NCBI GenBank assembly: GCA_946620335.1
Contig: CAMONF010000136.1
Span: forward strand, 1-8,015
Origin: an uncultured Clostridia bacterium
Lineage (GTDB): Bacteria > Bacillota > Clostridia > Lachnospirales > Lachnospiraceae
Length of the DNA: 8,015 bases
Direction of reading: 5' to 3'
Position 1 is the first letter of the stretch. The number at the start of each line of letters is the position of its first letter. The notes beneath the pieces are model-generated. The model ran no database searches, was not told where the DNA came from, and saw only the letters and a list, made by a program, of their open reading frames with translations. Both the position numbers and the translations under genes were made by a program. This document shows positions 1 through 6,662 of the stretch, in pieces.

Positions 1-94
1 CAGCATGATCATGAAGGTCGAGAGGGACGATCTGGTCGAGGAGCTCCTCAAGGAGTACGTCCGCAACAAGGCCTGGGAAAACGAGGAGACATGA
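1..94 (+). CDS. ireB: IreB family regulatory phosphoprotein (UPF0297), C-terminal end only
   Basis: Only the last 30 codons are in the window; the gene enters from the left in the frame starting at base 2 and stops with TGA at 92-94. The visible tail (VERDDLVEELLKEYVRN) matches the conserved C-terminal helix of the IreB/UPF0297 family, in which a K/VERDxxVEELxxxY pattern is typical. In Enterococcus faecalis IreB is a small dimeric protein phosphorylated by the Ser/Thr kinase IreK and influences cephalosporin resistance; the phosphorylated threonines are near the N-terminus and are not visible here. The stop overlaps the ruvX start in an ATGA arrangement, suggesting translational coupling. ireB-ruvX adjacency is usual in Firmicutes and supports the call. 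The N-terminus and promoter lie outside the window. Confidence 0.82.
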   Translation, partial: SMIMKVERDDLVEELLKEYVRNKAWENEET

Positions 95-513
95 GGCTCT
101 TAGGACTGGATTACGGGTCTGTGACGGTCGGCGTGGCCGTCTCCGATCCATTGGGCATAACGGCGCAGGCGCTGGAGACGATCACACGGGACAAGGAGAA
201 CCATCTGCGCTCGACAATGAGAAGGCTGGAGGAACTGGCAGCAGCATACGCCGTGGAGGGTATTGTGCTGGGCTTCCCGCTCAATATGGACGATTCGATC
301 GGGGACCGGGCGCAGAAGACACTGGCTTTCAAGAGCCAGCTGGAAAAACGTTTGCAGGTTCCCGTCTTTCTGTGTGACGAGAGACTGACTACAGTGGAGG
401 CGGACGAGGCCCTCGACGACATGGGCGTGCCCAAGTCGGAGAGGAAGAAGTATATAGACAAGATCGCCGCCGCCATCATTTTACAGGGGTATTTAAATGA
501 GCGAACACGATGA
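91..513 (+). CDS. ruvX: RuvX/YqgF family Holliday junction resolvase-like nuclease
   Basis: Predicted 140-residue cytoplasmic protein of the YqgF/RuvX family (RNase H-like fold), the usual family length. Family members are described as putative Holliday junction resolvases and, in some bacteria, act in 16S rRNA 5'-end maturation; which role applies here cannot be read from sequence. Visible motifs are GLDYG with acidic D7, the GFPLNMDDS loop at 61-69, CDERLTT with E97 at 95-101, and the C-terminal D123 followed by KIAAAIILQ. D7, E97 and D123 form the expected acidic metal-binding triad, so the enzyme looks intact. The ATG at 91 overlaps the ireB stop by four bases, and GAGGAG at 83-88 serves as ribosome binding site. 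The 3' end overlaps the next gene by 17 bases, so the three genes are probably co-translated. The product is also called YrrK in Bacillus. Confidence 0.93.
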   Translation: MRLLGLDYGSVTVGVAVSDPLGITAQALETITRDKENHLRSTMRRLEELAAAYAVEGIVLGFPLNMDDSIGDRAQKTLAFKSQLEKRLQVPVFLCDERLTTVEADEALDDMGVPKSERKKYIDKIAAAIILQGYLNERTR

Positions 514-769
514 ACTGGCTATCACCCTCCTGGATGAGGAGGGCAGGGAAACCGTATTTTATGTGGAGGACGAGACCCGCGTGAACGGCGTGAACTACCT
601 TCTGGTCGTCGACAGACCGGAGGGCGACGCGGAGTGCCTTATTTTAAAAGATATATCCGATGAGACCAGTGAGGAGGCCCAGTATGTTCCCGTCGAGGAC
701 GAGGGAGAGCTTGAGGCCGTCATGAAGATCTTTTCGGAGATGCTGGAAGATACGGAGCTTGAGATGTGA
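497..769 (+). CDS. DUF1292 domain protein (YrzB-like)
   Basis: Predicted 90-residue acidic soluble protein without signal peptide or membrane segment. The pattern of a short beta-rich core (ITLLDEEGRETVFYV, then VNGVNYLLVVD, then a LILKD strand) followed by an acidic linker and a C-terminal helix with many Glu/Asp residues is that of DUF1292, the family of Bacillus YrzB. No biochemical function is established for this family and I do not assign one. The ATG at 497 overlaps the end of ruvX by 17 bases and is preceded by AGGGG at 485-489, giving a good start. DUF1292 genes commonly follow ruvX in Firmicutes, which supports the call and suggests co-expression. The stop at 767-769 lies 37 bases before the proposed RNase J start. 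Confidence 0.88.
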   Translation: MSEHDELAITLLDEEGRETVFYVEDETRVNGVNYLLVVDRPEGDAECLILKDISDETSEEAQYVPVEDEGELEAVMKIFSEMLEDTELEM

Positions 770-795
770 GGAGAGCTCCTTTCAAAAAAGAAATT

Positions 796-809
796 GGAGG
801 TATTATTTG
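796..809 (+). promoter_or_regulatory. Ribosome binding site and TTG start of RNase J
   Basis: GGAGG at 796-800 is followed after six bases by TTG at 807-809, in frame with the RNase J reading frame. No ATG or GTG lies at a suitable position, and the upstream TTG at 759 has a poorly placed Shine-Dalgarno and would add 16 residues unlike the family N-terminus. This decides the start in favour of 807. Confidence 0.8.
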
Positions 810-2480
810 AAACAGAAAAATAGCACCGGACGGCTGAAGATCATTCCCCTGGGCGGACTGGAACAGATCGGAATGAACATCACCGCTTTCGAGTACGAGG
901 ACACGATCGTCGTCGTTGACTGCGGCATGGCCTTCCCTGAGGACGACATGCTGGGCATCGATTACGTTCTGCCTGACGTGACGTATCTGGAGGAAAATTA
1001 CAGCAAGGTCAAGGGATTCGTCATCACCCACGGTCATGAGGACCACATCGGCGCCATCCCTTACGTTTTTAAGAAGATAAATGTACCCATCTACACCACC
1101 AGGCTGACCATGGCCCTGATCGACAAGAAGCTGGAAGAGCACGGGATGCTGAAGAGCGTCAAGCGCAAAGTCGTCAAGTATGGGCAGAACATCAACCTGG
1201 GTGATATTCGGGTGGAATTCATCAAGACCAACCACTCGATCCAGGACGCGGCAGCTCTGGCTATCTACACGCCGGCCGGCACCGTGATCCATACGGGTGA
1301 CTTCAAGGTCGACTATACGCCGGTCTTCGGCGATGCCATCGATCTGCAGCGGTTCGCGGAGATCGGCAGAAAGGGCGTTCTGGCCCTCATGTGCGACAGC
1401 ACCAACGCGGAGCGGCCCGGCCACACCATGTCCGAGAAGACCGTCGGCGTCACCTTTGACCGCATCTTCGCGGAGCACCAGAAGTCCAGACTTATCATCG
1501 CCACCTTCGCTTCCAATGTGGACCGTGTCCAGCAGATCATCAATTCGGCGGCCAAATACGGGCGCAAGGTCTGTCTGGAGGGTCGTTCCATGATCAGCGT
1601 CATCGGAACGGCGGTGGAGCTGGGCTATATCGACGATTCGGCCCACACCCTCAGCACCTTGGAGGATATACGCAACTTCCCGCCCGAGAAGGTTGTCCTG
1701 GTCACTACCGGCAGCCAGGGCGAGTCCATGGCGGCCCTCTCCCGGATGGCGGCCAACCTCCACAAGAAGGTCAAGATCATGCCAGGCGACGTGATCATCT
1801 TCTCATCTCATCCCATTCCGGGCAACGAGAAGGCCGTCTCCAATGTGATCAATGAGCTGACAGAGCTGGGCGCGGATATCATTTTCGAGGACGCCCATGT
1901 CTCCGGGCATGCCTGCCAGGAGGATATCAAGCTCATCTATGCCCTGGTCCAGCCCAAGTATGCGATTCCGGTCCACGGAGAGACCCGTCACCTGCGGGCT
2001 CAGGCCACGTTGGCCCAGTCGCTGGGCATTCCCAAGGAGAACATTTTCGTGCTCCACTCCGGCGACGTGCTTCAGATTTCCGAGGAAGAGGCCAGGATCG
2101 TCGGCAAGGTCCAGGTCGGACAGATCCTTGTGGACGGCCTCGGCGTCGGCGATGTGGGCAACGTCGTCATCCGTGACCGCCAGCACCTGGCGGAGGACGG
2201 CATCATCATTGTCGTGCTGACCCTTGAGAAGTACACCAACCGCCTGCTGGCAGGTCCCGACCTGGTCTCCAGAGGCTTCGTGTACGTCAAGGAATCCGAA
2301 GACCTCCTGGAGGAGGCCAACGAGGTGGTGGAGGATGCTGTCTTCGACTGCCTGGACCACAATGTCACTGACTGGTCAAAGATCAAGGGAGAGATCAGGG
2401 AGAGCCTGAGCGATTTCGTCTGGAAGAGGACCCAGCGCCGGCCCATGATCCTGCCCATCATCATGGAGGCGGACGACTGA
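807..2480 (+). CDS. rnj: Ribonuclease J
   Basis: Predicted 557-residue metallo-beta-lactamase/beta-CASP ribonuclease, the normal RNase J length. RNase J has 5'-3' exonuclease and endonuclease activity and is central to mRNA decay and rRNA maturation in Firmicutes. From the chosen start, the zinc-binding motif HGHEDH spans 75-80 (H75, H77, D79, H80), with further ligands at H143 (TNHS), D165 (HTGD) and H390 (PVHGETRH); these align with the known Bacillus RNase J1 ligand pattern. Other family segments seen are CDSTNAERPGHT, SNVDRVQQI, TTGSQGE and SSHPIPGNE. The reading frame stays open upstream to a TTG at 759, inside the preceding gene. I prefer TTG at 807 because GGAGG at 796-800 sits six bases before it and the product then begins MKQKNS-GRLKIIPLGGL, as family members do. 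Only one rnj paralogue is visible, so J1 versus J2 is not assigned. Confidence 0.95.
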   Translation: MKQKNSTGRLKIIPLGGLEQIGMNITAFEYEDTIVVVDCGMAFPEDDMLGIDYVLPDVTYLEENYSKVKGFVITHGHEDHIGAIPYVFKKINVPIYTTRLTMALIDKKLEEHGMLKSVKRKVVKYGQNINLGDIRVEFIKTNHSIQDAAALAIYTPAGTVIHTGDFKVDYTPVFGDAIDLQRFAEIGRKGVLALMCDSTNAERPGHTMSEKTVGVTFDRIFAEHQKSRLIIATFASNVDRVQQIINSAAKYGRKVCLEGRSMISVIGTAVELGYIDDSAHTLSTLEDIRNFPPEKVVLVTTGSQGESMAALSRMAANLHKKVKIMPGDVIIFSSHPIPGNEKAVSNVINELTELGADIIFEDAHVSGHACQEDIKLIYALVQPKYAIPVHGETRHLRAQATLAQSLGIPKENIFVLHSGDVLQISEEEARIVGKVQVGQILVDGLGVGDVGNVVIRDRQHLAEDGIIIVVLTLEKYTNRLLAGPDLVSRGFVYVKESEDLLEEANEVVEDAVFDCLDHNVTDWSKIKGEIRESLSDFVWKRTQRRPMILPIIMEADD

Positions 2481-2487
2481 TTTCGCA

Positions 2488-2505
2488 TCCGGCCAAAGTG
2501 CCGGA
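2488..2505 (+). other. Small perfect stem-loop after rnj
   Basis: TCCGGC (2488-2493) and GCCGGA (2500-2505) are perfect complements around a six-base loop. It lies 8 bases after the RNase J stop, in the 127-base gap before the MltG-like gene. There is no following T-tract, so it is not a convincing intrinsic terminator. It could stabilise or punctuate the mRNA, or be chance in GC-rich DNA. I see no good promoter in the rest of the gap, so transcription probably reads through. Confidence 0.35.
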
Positions 2506-2607
2506 CAAGGCCCGACTGCGATGTGCCTTTGACGGGGATCGGCAATCGATTTCCGGGGTGCATGAGGGCAGCGTGATACTACTTTGACCGCAATAAAGGG
2601 GAAAGCT

Positions 2608-3066
2608 ATGGCAAGCAGCAAAGGAAAGAGGAGAAAGCGCCGCGATACCGGCTACAGGGCGGCCCTGGTCAGTGCCAGGGGACTGATTACTGTGCTCATG
2701 TATCTTCTGGTCATCATTTTTGTGGGGTACCTGGGGCGGACTGCCTATCTCTTCGGCTACGATGTCTTCAACGAGCAGTCTGTGACGGAGGCACCTGGGG
2801 AGGACGTGACGGTCCTCATCCCCAGGGACAGCTCCGTGAGGCAGATCGGTCAGATCCTGAGCGATAAAGGGCTGATCGAGGACGTCAACGTCTTCGTGGT
2901 CCAGGAGCGGATATCCAATTATCACGGGAAGCTCCTCGGCGGCACTTACATCCTGAACACCTCCCAGACACCTACGGAGATGATGGCCATCCTGGCCCGG
3001 GTCAATACCGAGGGGCAGCTGGAGCAGGAGGACGAGGCCGCGGATGAGAGCGGATCGGAGCAGTAG
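2608..3066 (+). CDS. MltG/YceG-like membrane protein, LysM-like domain only (no transglycosylase domain)
   Basis: Predicted 152-residue protein. A very basic N-terminus (SSKGKRRKRRD, residues 3-13) precedes one membrane helix at about 25-42, so the rest is expected outside the membrane. Residues about 66-131 match the N-terminal LysM-like subdomain of the MltG/YceG family: a VLIPRDSSVRQIGQILSDKG strand-helix unit, then F-containing helix, then the LLGGTYIL turn and a TPTEMMAIL helix. The tail (135-152) is strongly acidic. Full-length MltG is an endolytic murein transglycosylase of 330 residues or more that cuts nascent glycan strands; its catalytic domain with the essential Glu is absent here, and the next gene begins two bases after the stop. 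I therefore expect binding or regulation rather than catalysis, which is inference. The position between rnj and the trmR-like gene is where mltG (yrrL) sits in Bacillus. ATG at 2608 is chosen over in-frame TTG 2584 because AAAGGGGA at 2596-2603 precedes it. Confidence 0.8.
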   Translation: MASSKGKRRKRRDTGYRAALVSARGLITVLMYLLVIIFVGYLGRTAYLFGYDVFNEQSVTEAPGEDVTVLIPRDSSVRQIGQILSDKGLIEDVNVFVVQERISNYHGKLLGGTYILNTSQTPTEMMAILARVNTEGQLEQEDEAADESGSEQ

Positions 3067-3067
3067 C

Positions 3068-3703
3068 ATGGACGAGGAGAGACTGGAGCTGTTCCTGAGA
3101 TCCATGGATGAAGCGCCGCTGTCCGGGCCTTTGGCGGACCTGCGCCGGGAAGCGCTGGATGCGGACGTGCCGATCATCCGCCTTGGGACCTGCTCTTTAA
3201 TGAGAACATTGCTGATGCTGAAAAAGCCTGCCCATATCCTGGAAATCGGGACTGCGGTGGGCTTTTCCGCACTCTTTATGCTGGAAAATTCCGATGCGGA
3301 CGTGACCACGATCGAGGACTGGCCGCCCAGGATCGCCGCTGCCAGGGAGAATTTCACCCGGTTCGGCGCATGGGACAGAGTCAGGCTCCTGGAGGGGGAT
3401 GCCACGGAGCTTCTGCCGGGCCTTCAGGGGCCCTTTGACTTCATTTTTATGGATGCCGCCAAGGGACAGTATCTGCGGTATCTGCCGGAGGTGCTTAGGC
3501 TCATGCCATCTGGTGCCGTTTTGCTGGCGGACAACGTCTTTCTTGACGGGACCGTCATAGAGAGCCGGTTCGCTGTGGAGCGGCGGGACAGGACCATCCA
3601 CAAGAGGATGCGGGCCTTCCTCCACGCGGTCACCCACTCGGAGGACCTGGTCACGACCATCCTGCCCGTCGGAGACGGGATGACCTTGTCGGTAAGAAGA
3701 TGA
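3068..3703 (+). CDS. trmR: Class I SAM-dependent O-methyltransferase, TrmR-like (tRNA 5-hydroxyuridine methyltransferase)
   Basis: Predicted 211-residue soluble methyltransferase of the O-methyltransferase family 3 group. The SAM-binding motif I is ILEIGTAVGFSA at 57-68; the acidic end of the next strand is TIEDW. Metal/active-site acidic residues seen are D129 in FMDAAKGQY and D155-N156 in LADNVF, and the C-terminus has the VGDGMTLSVRR ending. These features and the length closely resemble Bacillus YrrM/TrmR, which methylates 5-hydroxyuridine at tRNA position 34 to 5-methoxyuridine. The next gene encodes a U32 protein of the kind that makes 5-hydroxyuridine, strongly supporting a tRNA substrate over catechol or caffeoyl-CoA. 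The ATG at 3068, two bases after the upstream stop, has GGAG at 3057-3060. An in-frame ATG at 3044 would add 8 residues and overlap the upstream gene by 23 bases; it is possible but less family-like. Confidence 0.87.
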   Translation: MDEERLELFLRSMDEAPLSGPLADLRREALDADVPIIRLGTCSLMRTLLMLKKPAHILEIGTAVGFSALFMLENSDADVTTIEDWPPRIAAARENFTRFGAWDRVRLLEGDATELLPGLQGPFDFIFMDAAKGQYLRYLPEVLRLMPSGAVLLADNVFLDGTVIESRFAVERRDRTIHKRMRAFLHAVTHSEDLVTTILPVGDGMTLSVRR

Positions 3704-3820
3704 CGGAAGTCATGAATTCCGCCGGCCATCCGGGCCTGTGAGTCGGCATCTTCCGTGCCGGCCCCTTTCAGACGTCGAATACAGAGAAGGGCGTCGCAGC
3801 CTTAAGAAGAGGATTAGAAA
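3704..3820 (+). other. Intergenic region with overlapping GC-rich stem-loops
   Basis: This 117-base gap separates the methyltransferase from the U32 gene. Several alternative pairings are visible: CGGAA (3704-3708) with TTCCG (3717-3721), CGGCA (3744-3748) with TGCCG (3756-3760) around a seven-base loop, and ACGGAAG (3703-3709) with CTTCCGT (3750-3756). The pairings are mutually exclusive in part. The only T-rich stretch after the hairpins is CTTTC, so a strong intrinsic terminator is not supported. I see no convincing promoter. The segment may be a partial punctuation or processing site, or unremarkable. Confidence 0.3.
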
Positions 3821-5056
3821 ATGAGAACAGGAAAATCGCCGGAGCTTCTGCTGCCGGCCGGAAGCCTTGACGTGCTCAAGGTCGCCATCCGCTACGGAGC
3901 CGACGCGGTCTATCTGGGCGGGGAGGCCTTCAGCCTCCGGGCCAAGGCCAGGAACTTCACGCCGGAGGAAATGAAGACAGGCATCGCCTACGCCCACGCC
4001 CATGGGGCAAAGGTGTATGTGACAGCCAATATTTTTGCCCATAACGGGGATATCGAGGAGGCCAGGGCTTACTTCAGGGAGCTGGCCGCCATCAGGCCGG
4101 ATGCCATCTTGGTGGCTGACCCGGGCATGTTCGCGCTGGCGAGGGAATGCTGCCCGGAGATCGATCTCCACATCAGCACCCAGGCCAACACGACAAACTA
4201 TGTCTCCGCCAATTTCTGGCACAGTTTGGGCGCGACCCGGGTGGTGACCGCCCGCGAGCTTTCTGTAGAGGAGATCCGCACGCTGCGGGAGCAGATTTCG
4301 GACGATTTGGAGATTGAGGTCTTTGTCCACGGAGCCATGTGTATTTCCTACTCCGGCAGGTGCCTGCTCAGCAGCTACCTGGTCGGGCGGGATGCCAACC
4401 GCGGGCTCTGCACCCATCCCTGCCGCTGGAAGTACGCCCTCATGGAGGAGACCAGGCCGGGCGAATACTTCCCGGTGGAGGAGAATGAGCGGGGGACCTA
4501 CATCATGAACTCCCGCGACCTGTGCATGGTGGACCACCTGCCAGACCTTTACGAGGCGGGCATCGACAGCTTCAAGATCGAGGGCAGAATGAAGACAGCC
4601 CTCTACGCGGCCACCGCCGCCAGGACCTACCGTCTGGCCATGGACGCCTACGAGCGCGATCCGGCCGAATATGAGCGGGACCTGCCCTGGTACCGGGAGC
4701 AGATCTCCGAAGGAACCAACCGCCGCTTCACGACCGGCTTCTTCTACGGAAAGCCGGGGCATGACGATCAGATTTACGATTCCAACACCTATGTGAGCAG
4801 CTATATATTTATCGGCATCGTGCGGGAGGCGGATGAGGAGGGGAACGTGGTCTTCGAGCAGAAGAACAAGTTCCTCACAGGGGATACCATAGAAATCATG
4901 AAACCTGACGGGCGGAACATAGAGGCCGCAGTCCTCTCCATCCGGGACGACGATGGCAACGAGATGCCCGGCGCGCCGCACCCCAAACAGATCCTCCATG
5001 TCCGGCTCTCAGAGCCGGCGGAAGAAGGGGATGTCCTTAGAATGAGGAGCCGTTGA
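3821..5056 (+). CDS. trhP: Peptidase U32 family protein, TrhP-like tRNA U34 hydroxylation protein
   Basis: Predicted 411-residue cytoplasmic protein, near the length of Bacillus YrrO (TrhP2). It begins PELLLPAGSLDVLKVAIRYGADAVYLGG, the U32 N-terminal barrel, and carries the exact U32 signature from E166 through S184 with C174 and C181. C197, C201 and C235 follow; the set C174, C181, C197 and C235 has nearly the same spacing as the iron-sulfur cluster cysteines of the related UbiU. U32 proteins were once annotated as collagenases, but TrhP members act in prephenate-dependent hydroxylation of tRNA uridine 34 to 5-hydroxyuridine. The adjacent TrmR-like methyltransferase gene fits the next step. 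A C-terminal beta domain (about 325-411) is present. Bacillus has two neighbouring paralogues, yrrN and yrrO; only one is here. AAGAAGAGGA at 3804-3813 precedes the ATG by seven bases. The gene ends six bases before a strong bidirectional terminator. Specific substrate is inferred from family and context. Confidence 0.9.
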   Translation: MRTGKSPELLLPAGSLDVLKVAIRYGADAVYLGGEAFSLRAKARNFTPEEMKTGIAYAHAHGAKVYVTANIFAHNGDIEEARAYFRELAAIRPDAILVADPGMFALARECCPEIDLHISTQANTTNYVSANFWHSLGATRVVTARELSVEEIRTLREQISDDLEIEVFVHGAMCISYSGRCLLSSYLVGRDANRGLCTHPCRWKYALMEETRPGEYFPVEENERGTYIMNSRDLCMVDHLPDLYEAGIDSFKIEGRMKTALYAATAARTYRLAMDAYERDPAEYERDLPWYREQISEGTNRRFTTGFFYGKPGHDDQIYDSNTYVSSYIFIGIVREADEEGNVVFEQKNKFLTGDTIEIMKPDGRNIEAAVLSIRDDDGNEMPGAPHPKQILHVRLSEPAEEGDVLRMRSR

Positions 5057-5061
5057 GGCCG

Positions 5062-5147
5062 AAAAAAGTGGGAATGAGGGAGGGTTCCTTTTCCCAGTTT
5101 TCTTTAGAAAACTGGGAAAAGGAACCCTCCCTCATTCCCACTTTTTT
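5062..5147. terminator. Bidirectional intrinsic terminator, perfect 42-base inverted repeat
   Basis: Bases 5062-5103 are the exact reverse complement of 5106-5147; with a realistic UUUA tetraloop (5103-5106) the RNA stem has 41 pairs without a mismatch. The outer ends are six A on the left and seven T on the right (5142-5148), so each strand's transcript ends in a hairpin and U-tract. The element lies between convergent genes: it starts six bases after the U32 stop and ends twelve bases before the permease stop. It should stop transcription from both sides and prevent antisense read-through. The stem is several times longer than a usual terminator stem. Confidence 0.93.
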
Positions 5148-5159
5148 TATTCTGAAGAA

Positions 5160-6545
5160 TCAGGAGCGGACGCTGACGCCGCGGTGCTGGTCACCCTTGG
5201 GGTTGACGCCGAAGTTGTAGTCATTGCCGGGCAGGATCGCATTGAGAATGATGCCTGCGATGGAGGCGATGGCCAGGGCGGTCAGGGTGATGGAGGTTCC
5301 GCCGATGGTGAAGGTCAGGCCGCTGGAGAAGCCCAGACCGCAGACCAGGATGACGGCCGCGATGATGAGGTTGCGGCTCTTGGTCAGGTCGACCTTGTTC
5401 TCAACGATGTTGCGGATACCGATGGCGGAGATCATTCCGTAGAGGATGAAGCTGACGCCGCCGACGATGGCTGCCGGCAGGGAGGAGATGACGGCCGCGA
5501 ACTTGGGTACGAAGGAGAGGACGATGGCGTAGACGGCTGCCAGGCGGATGACCCTGGGGTCAAAGACCTTGGAGAGCTCGAGAACACCGGTGTTCTCGCC
5601 GTAGGTGGTGTTGGCGGGGCCGCCGAAGGCGCCGGAGAGGGAGGTGGCCAGACCGTCGCCGACCAGGGTGCGGTGGAGACCCGGATCCTCCAGGAAGTTC
5701 TTGCCGACGGTGGCGGAGATGGCGGACATGTCGCCGATGTGCTCCATCATGGTGGCGATGGAGATGGGAGCCATGACCAGGATGGCGGTCAGGTCGAACT
5801 TGCAGATGATGAAATCGGGAAGCCCGATCCAGCTGGCGCTGGCGACGGTCGTGAAGTCCAGAATGGGGGCGCCGCCGGGATTGGTCATGCCTGCCGCCTG
5901 CATGATGAGGGCAGCAGCGTAGGAAATGACAACACCCAGGAGGATCGGCACGATCTTCAGCATGCCCTTGCCCCAGATGTTGAAGACGACGATGACTGCC
6001 AGGGCGATGAGGGCCAGAAACCAGTTGGTCTGGGCGTTATTGATGGCGGAGCCTGCCAGGGAGAGGCCGATGCAGATGATGATGGGGCCGGTGACGACAG
6101 GCGGCAGGAAGCGCATGACGCGGTGGACGCCGACCAGGCGGATGACTACGGCCAGGACCAGGTAGAGGAGACCGGCCACGACGATGCCGCCGCAGGCATA
6201 GGGAAGCTTTTCGCCCATGGTCATGTTGGCGTAGATGCCTGTGTCAAGGCTGGCTACTGTGGCGAAGCCGCCGAGGAATGCGAAGGAAGACCCAAGAAAT
6301 GCCGGTACCTTGCCCTTTGCCAATACGTGGAAGAACAGTGTGCCGACACCTGCGAAAAACAATGTGACCTGGATGGAGAGACCTTCTCCCTCAAAATAGT
6401 TGTTGACCAGGATCGGGACCAGGATGGTGGCGCCGAACATGGCGAACATGTGCTGAAGACCCAACAGCATCATCTTGGGATACCCCAGGGAACGTGCGTC
6501 GTAGATGGCCCCTTCTCTCATGACAGTGGTTTCCTTTGTGCTCAT
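5160..6545 (-). CDS. uraA: Uracil permease, NCS2 (nucleobase:cation symporter-2) family
   Basis: Predicted 461-residue polytopic inner-membrane protein with the usual NCS2 length and about 14 hydrophobic segments. NCS2 proteins take up uracil, xanthine or other nucleobases with protons. Visible hallmarks are QHMFAMFGATILVP at 31-44, MMEHIGD at 266-272, LVGDGLATSLSGAFGGP at 294-310 and NTTYGENTGV at 312-321. E268 and E317 align with E241 and E290 of E. coli UraA; Glu rather than Gln at the second position favours uracil over xanthine or urate. D272 takes the place of UraA H245, as I recall for Gram-positive uracil permeases. The first codon is ATG at 6545-6543 with AGGAGGT at 6557-6551, five bases away. 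The gene is monocistronic in view, converging on the U32 gene through the shared terminator and divergent from the ATPase gene. No PyrR-type binding site was recognised in its leader. Confidence 0.92.
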   Translation of the reverse strand: MSTKETTVMREGAIYDARSLGYPKMMLLGLQHMFAMFGATILVPILVNNYFEGEGLSIQVTLFFAGVGTLFFHVLAKGKVPAFLGSSFAFLGGFATVASLDTGIYANMTMGEKLPYACGGIVVAGLLYLVLAVVIRLVGVHRVMRFLPPVVTGPIIICIGLSLAGSAINNAQTNWFLALIALAVIVVFNIWGKGMLKIVPILLGVVISYAAALIMQAAGMTNPGGAPILDFTTVASASWIGLPDFIICKFDLTAILVMAPISIATMMEHIGDMSAISATVGKNFLEDPGLHRTLVGDGLATSLSGAFGGPANTTYGENTGVLELSKVFDPRVIRLAAVYAIVLSFVPKFAAVISSLPAAIVGGVSFILYGMISAIGIRNIVENKVDLTKSRNLIIAAVILVCGLGFSSGLTFTIGGTSITLTALAIASIAGIILNAILPGNDYNFGVNPKGDQHRGVSVRS

Positions 6546-6563
6546 TCATTACCTCCTATGTTG

Positions 6564-6596
6564 AACTGTCTGGCGGCTGCCTGCGCGGCCGCAGTT
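6564..6596 (-). other. Stem-loop just upstream of the permease ribosome binding site
   Basis: In the permease transcript, GCGGC pairs with GCCGC (plus-strand 6588-6592 and 6573-6577) around a ten-base loop, and AACT/AGTT (6593-6596 and 6564-6567) extends the stem after a five-base bulge. It ends six bases before AGGAGGT (6557-6551). It could influence translation initiation; the sequence alone does not show regulation. Confidence 0.35.
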
Positions 6597-6662
6597 GCCC
6601 CTCATGGGCGGATTTCTGTCGGAGGACTACCCTTTGCGACCTTGTGCATGTACATGGAAAAT

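Noticed and set aside
720..1763. A 347-codon minus-strand open frame opposite RNase J
   Set aside because: It is antisense to strongly conserved catalytic motifs of RNase J and shows no protein-family pattern.
2575..2607. TTGACC and GATACT near the MltG-like gene, considered as an internal promoter
   Set aside because: The two elements are in the wrong order and spacing to form a -35/-10 pair.
3720..3769. GC-rich inverted repeats after the methyltransferase, considered as an intrinsic terminator
   Set aside because: The stems are interrupted and only three T follow, so termination is not supported; listed as a structured intergenic region.
3710..4999. A 429-codon minus-strand open frame opposite the U32 gene
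   Set aside because: It mirrors the U32 coding sequence, has no ribosome binding site or recognisable domain, and the plus-strand gene carries the full U32 signature.
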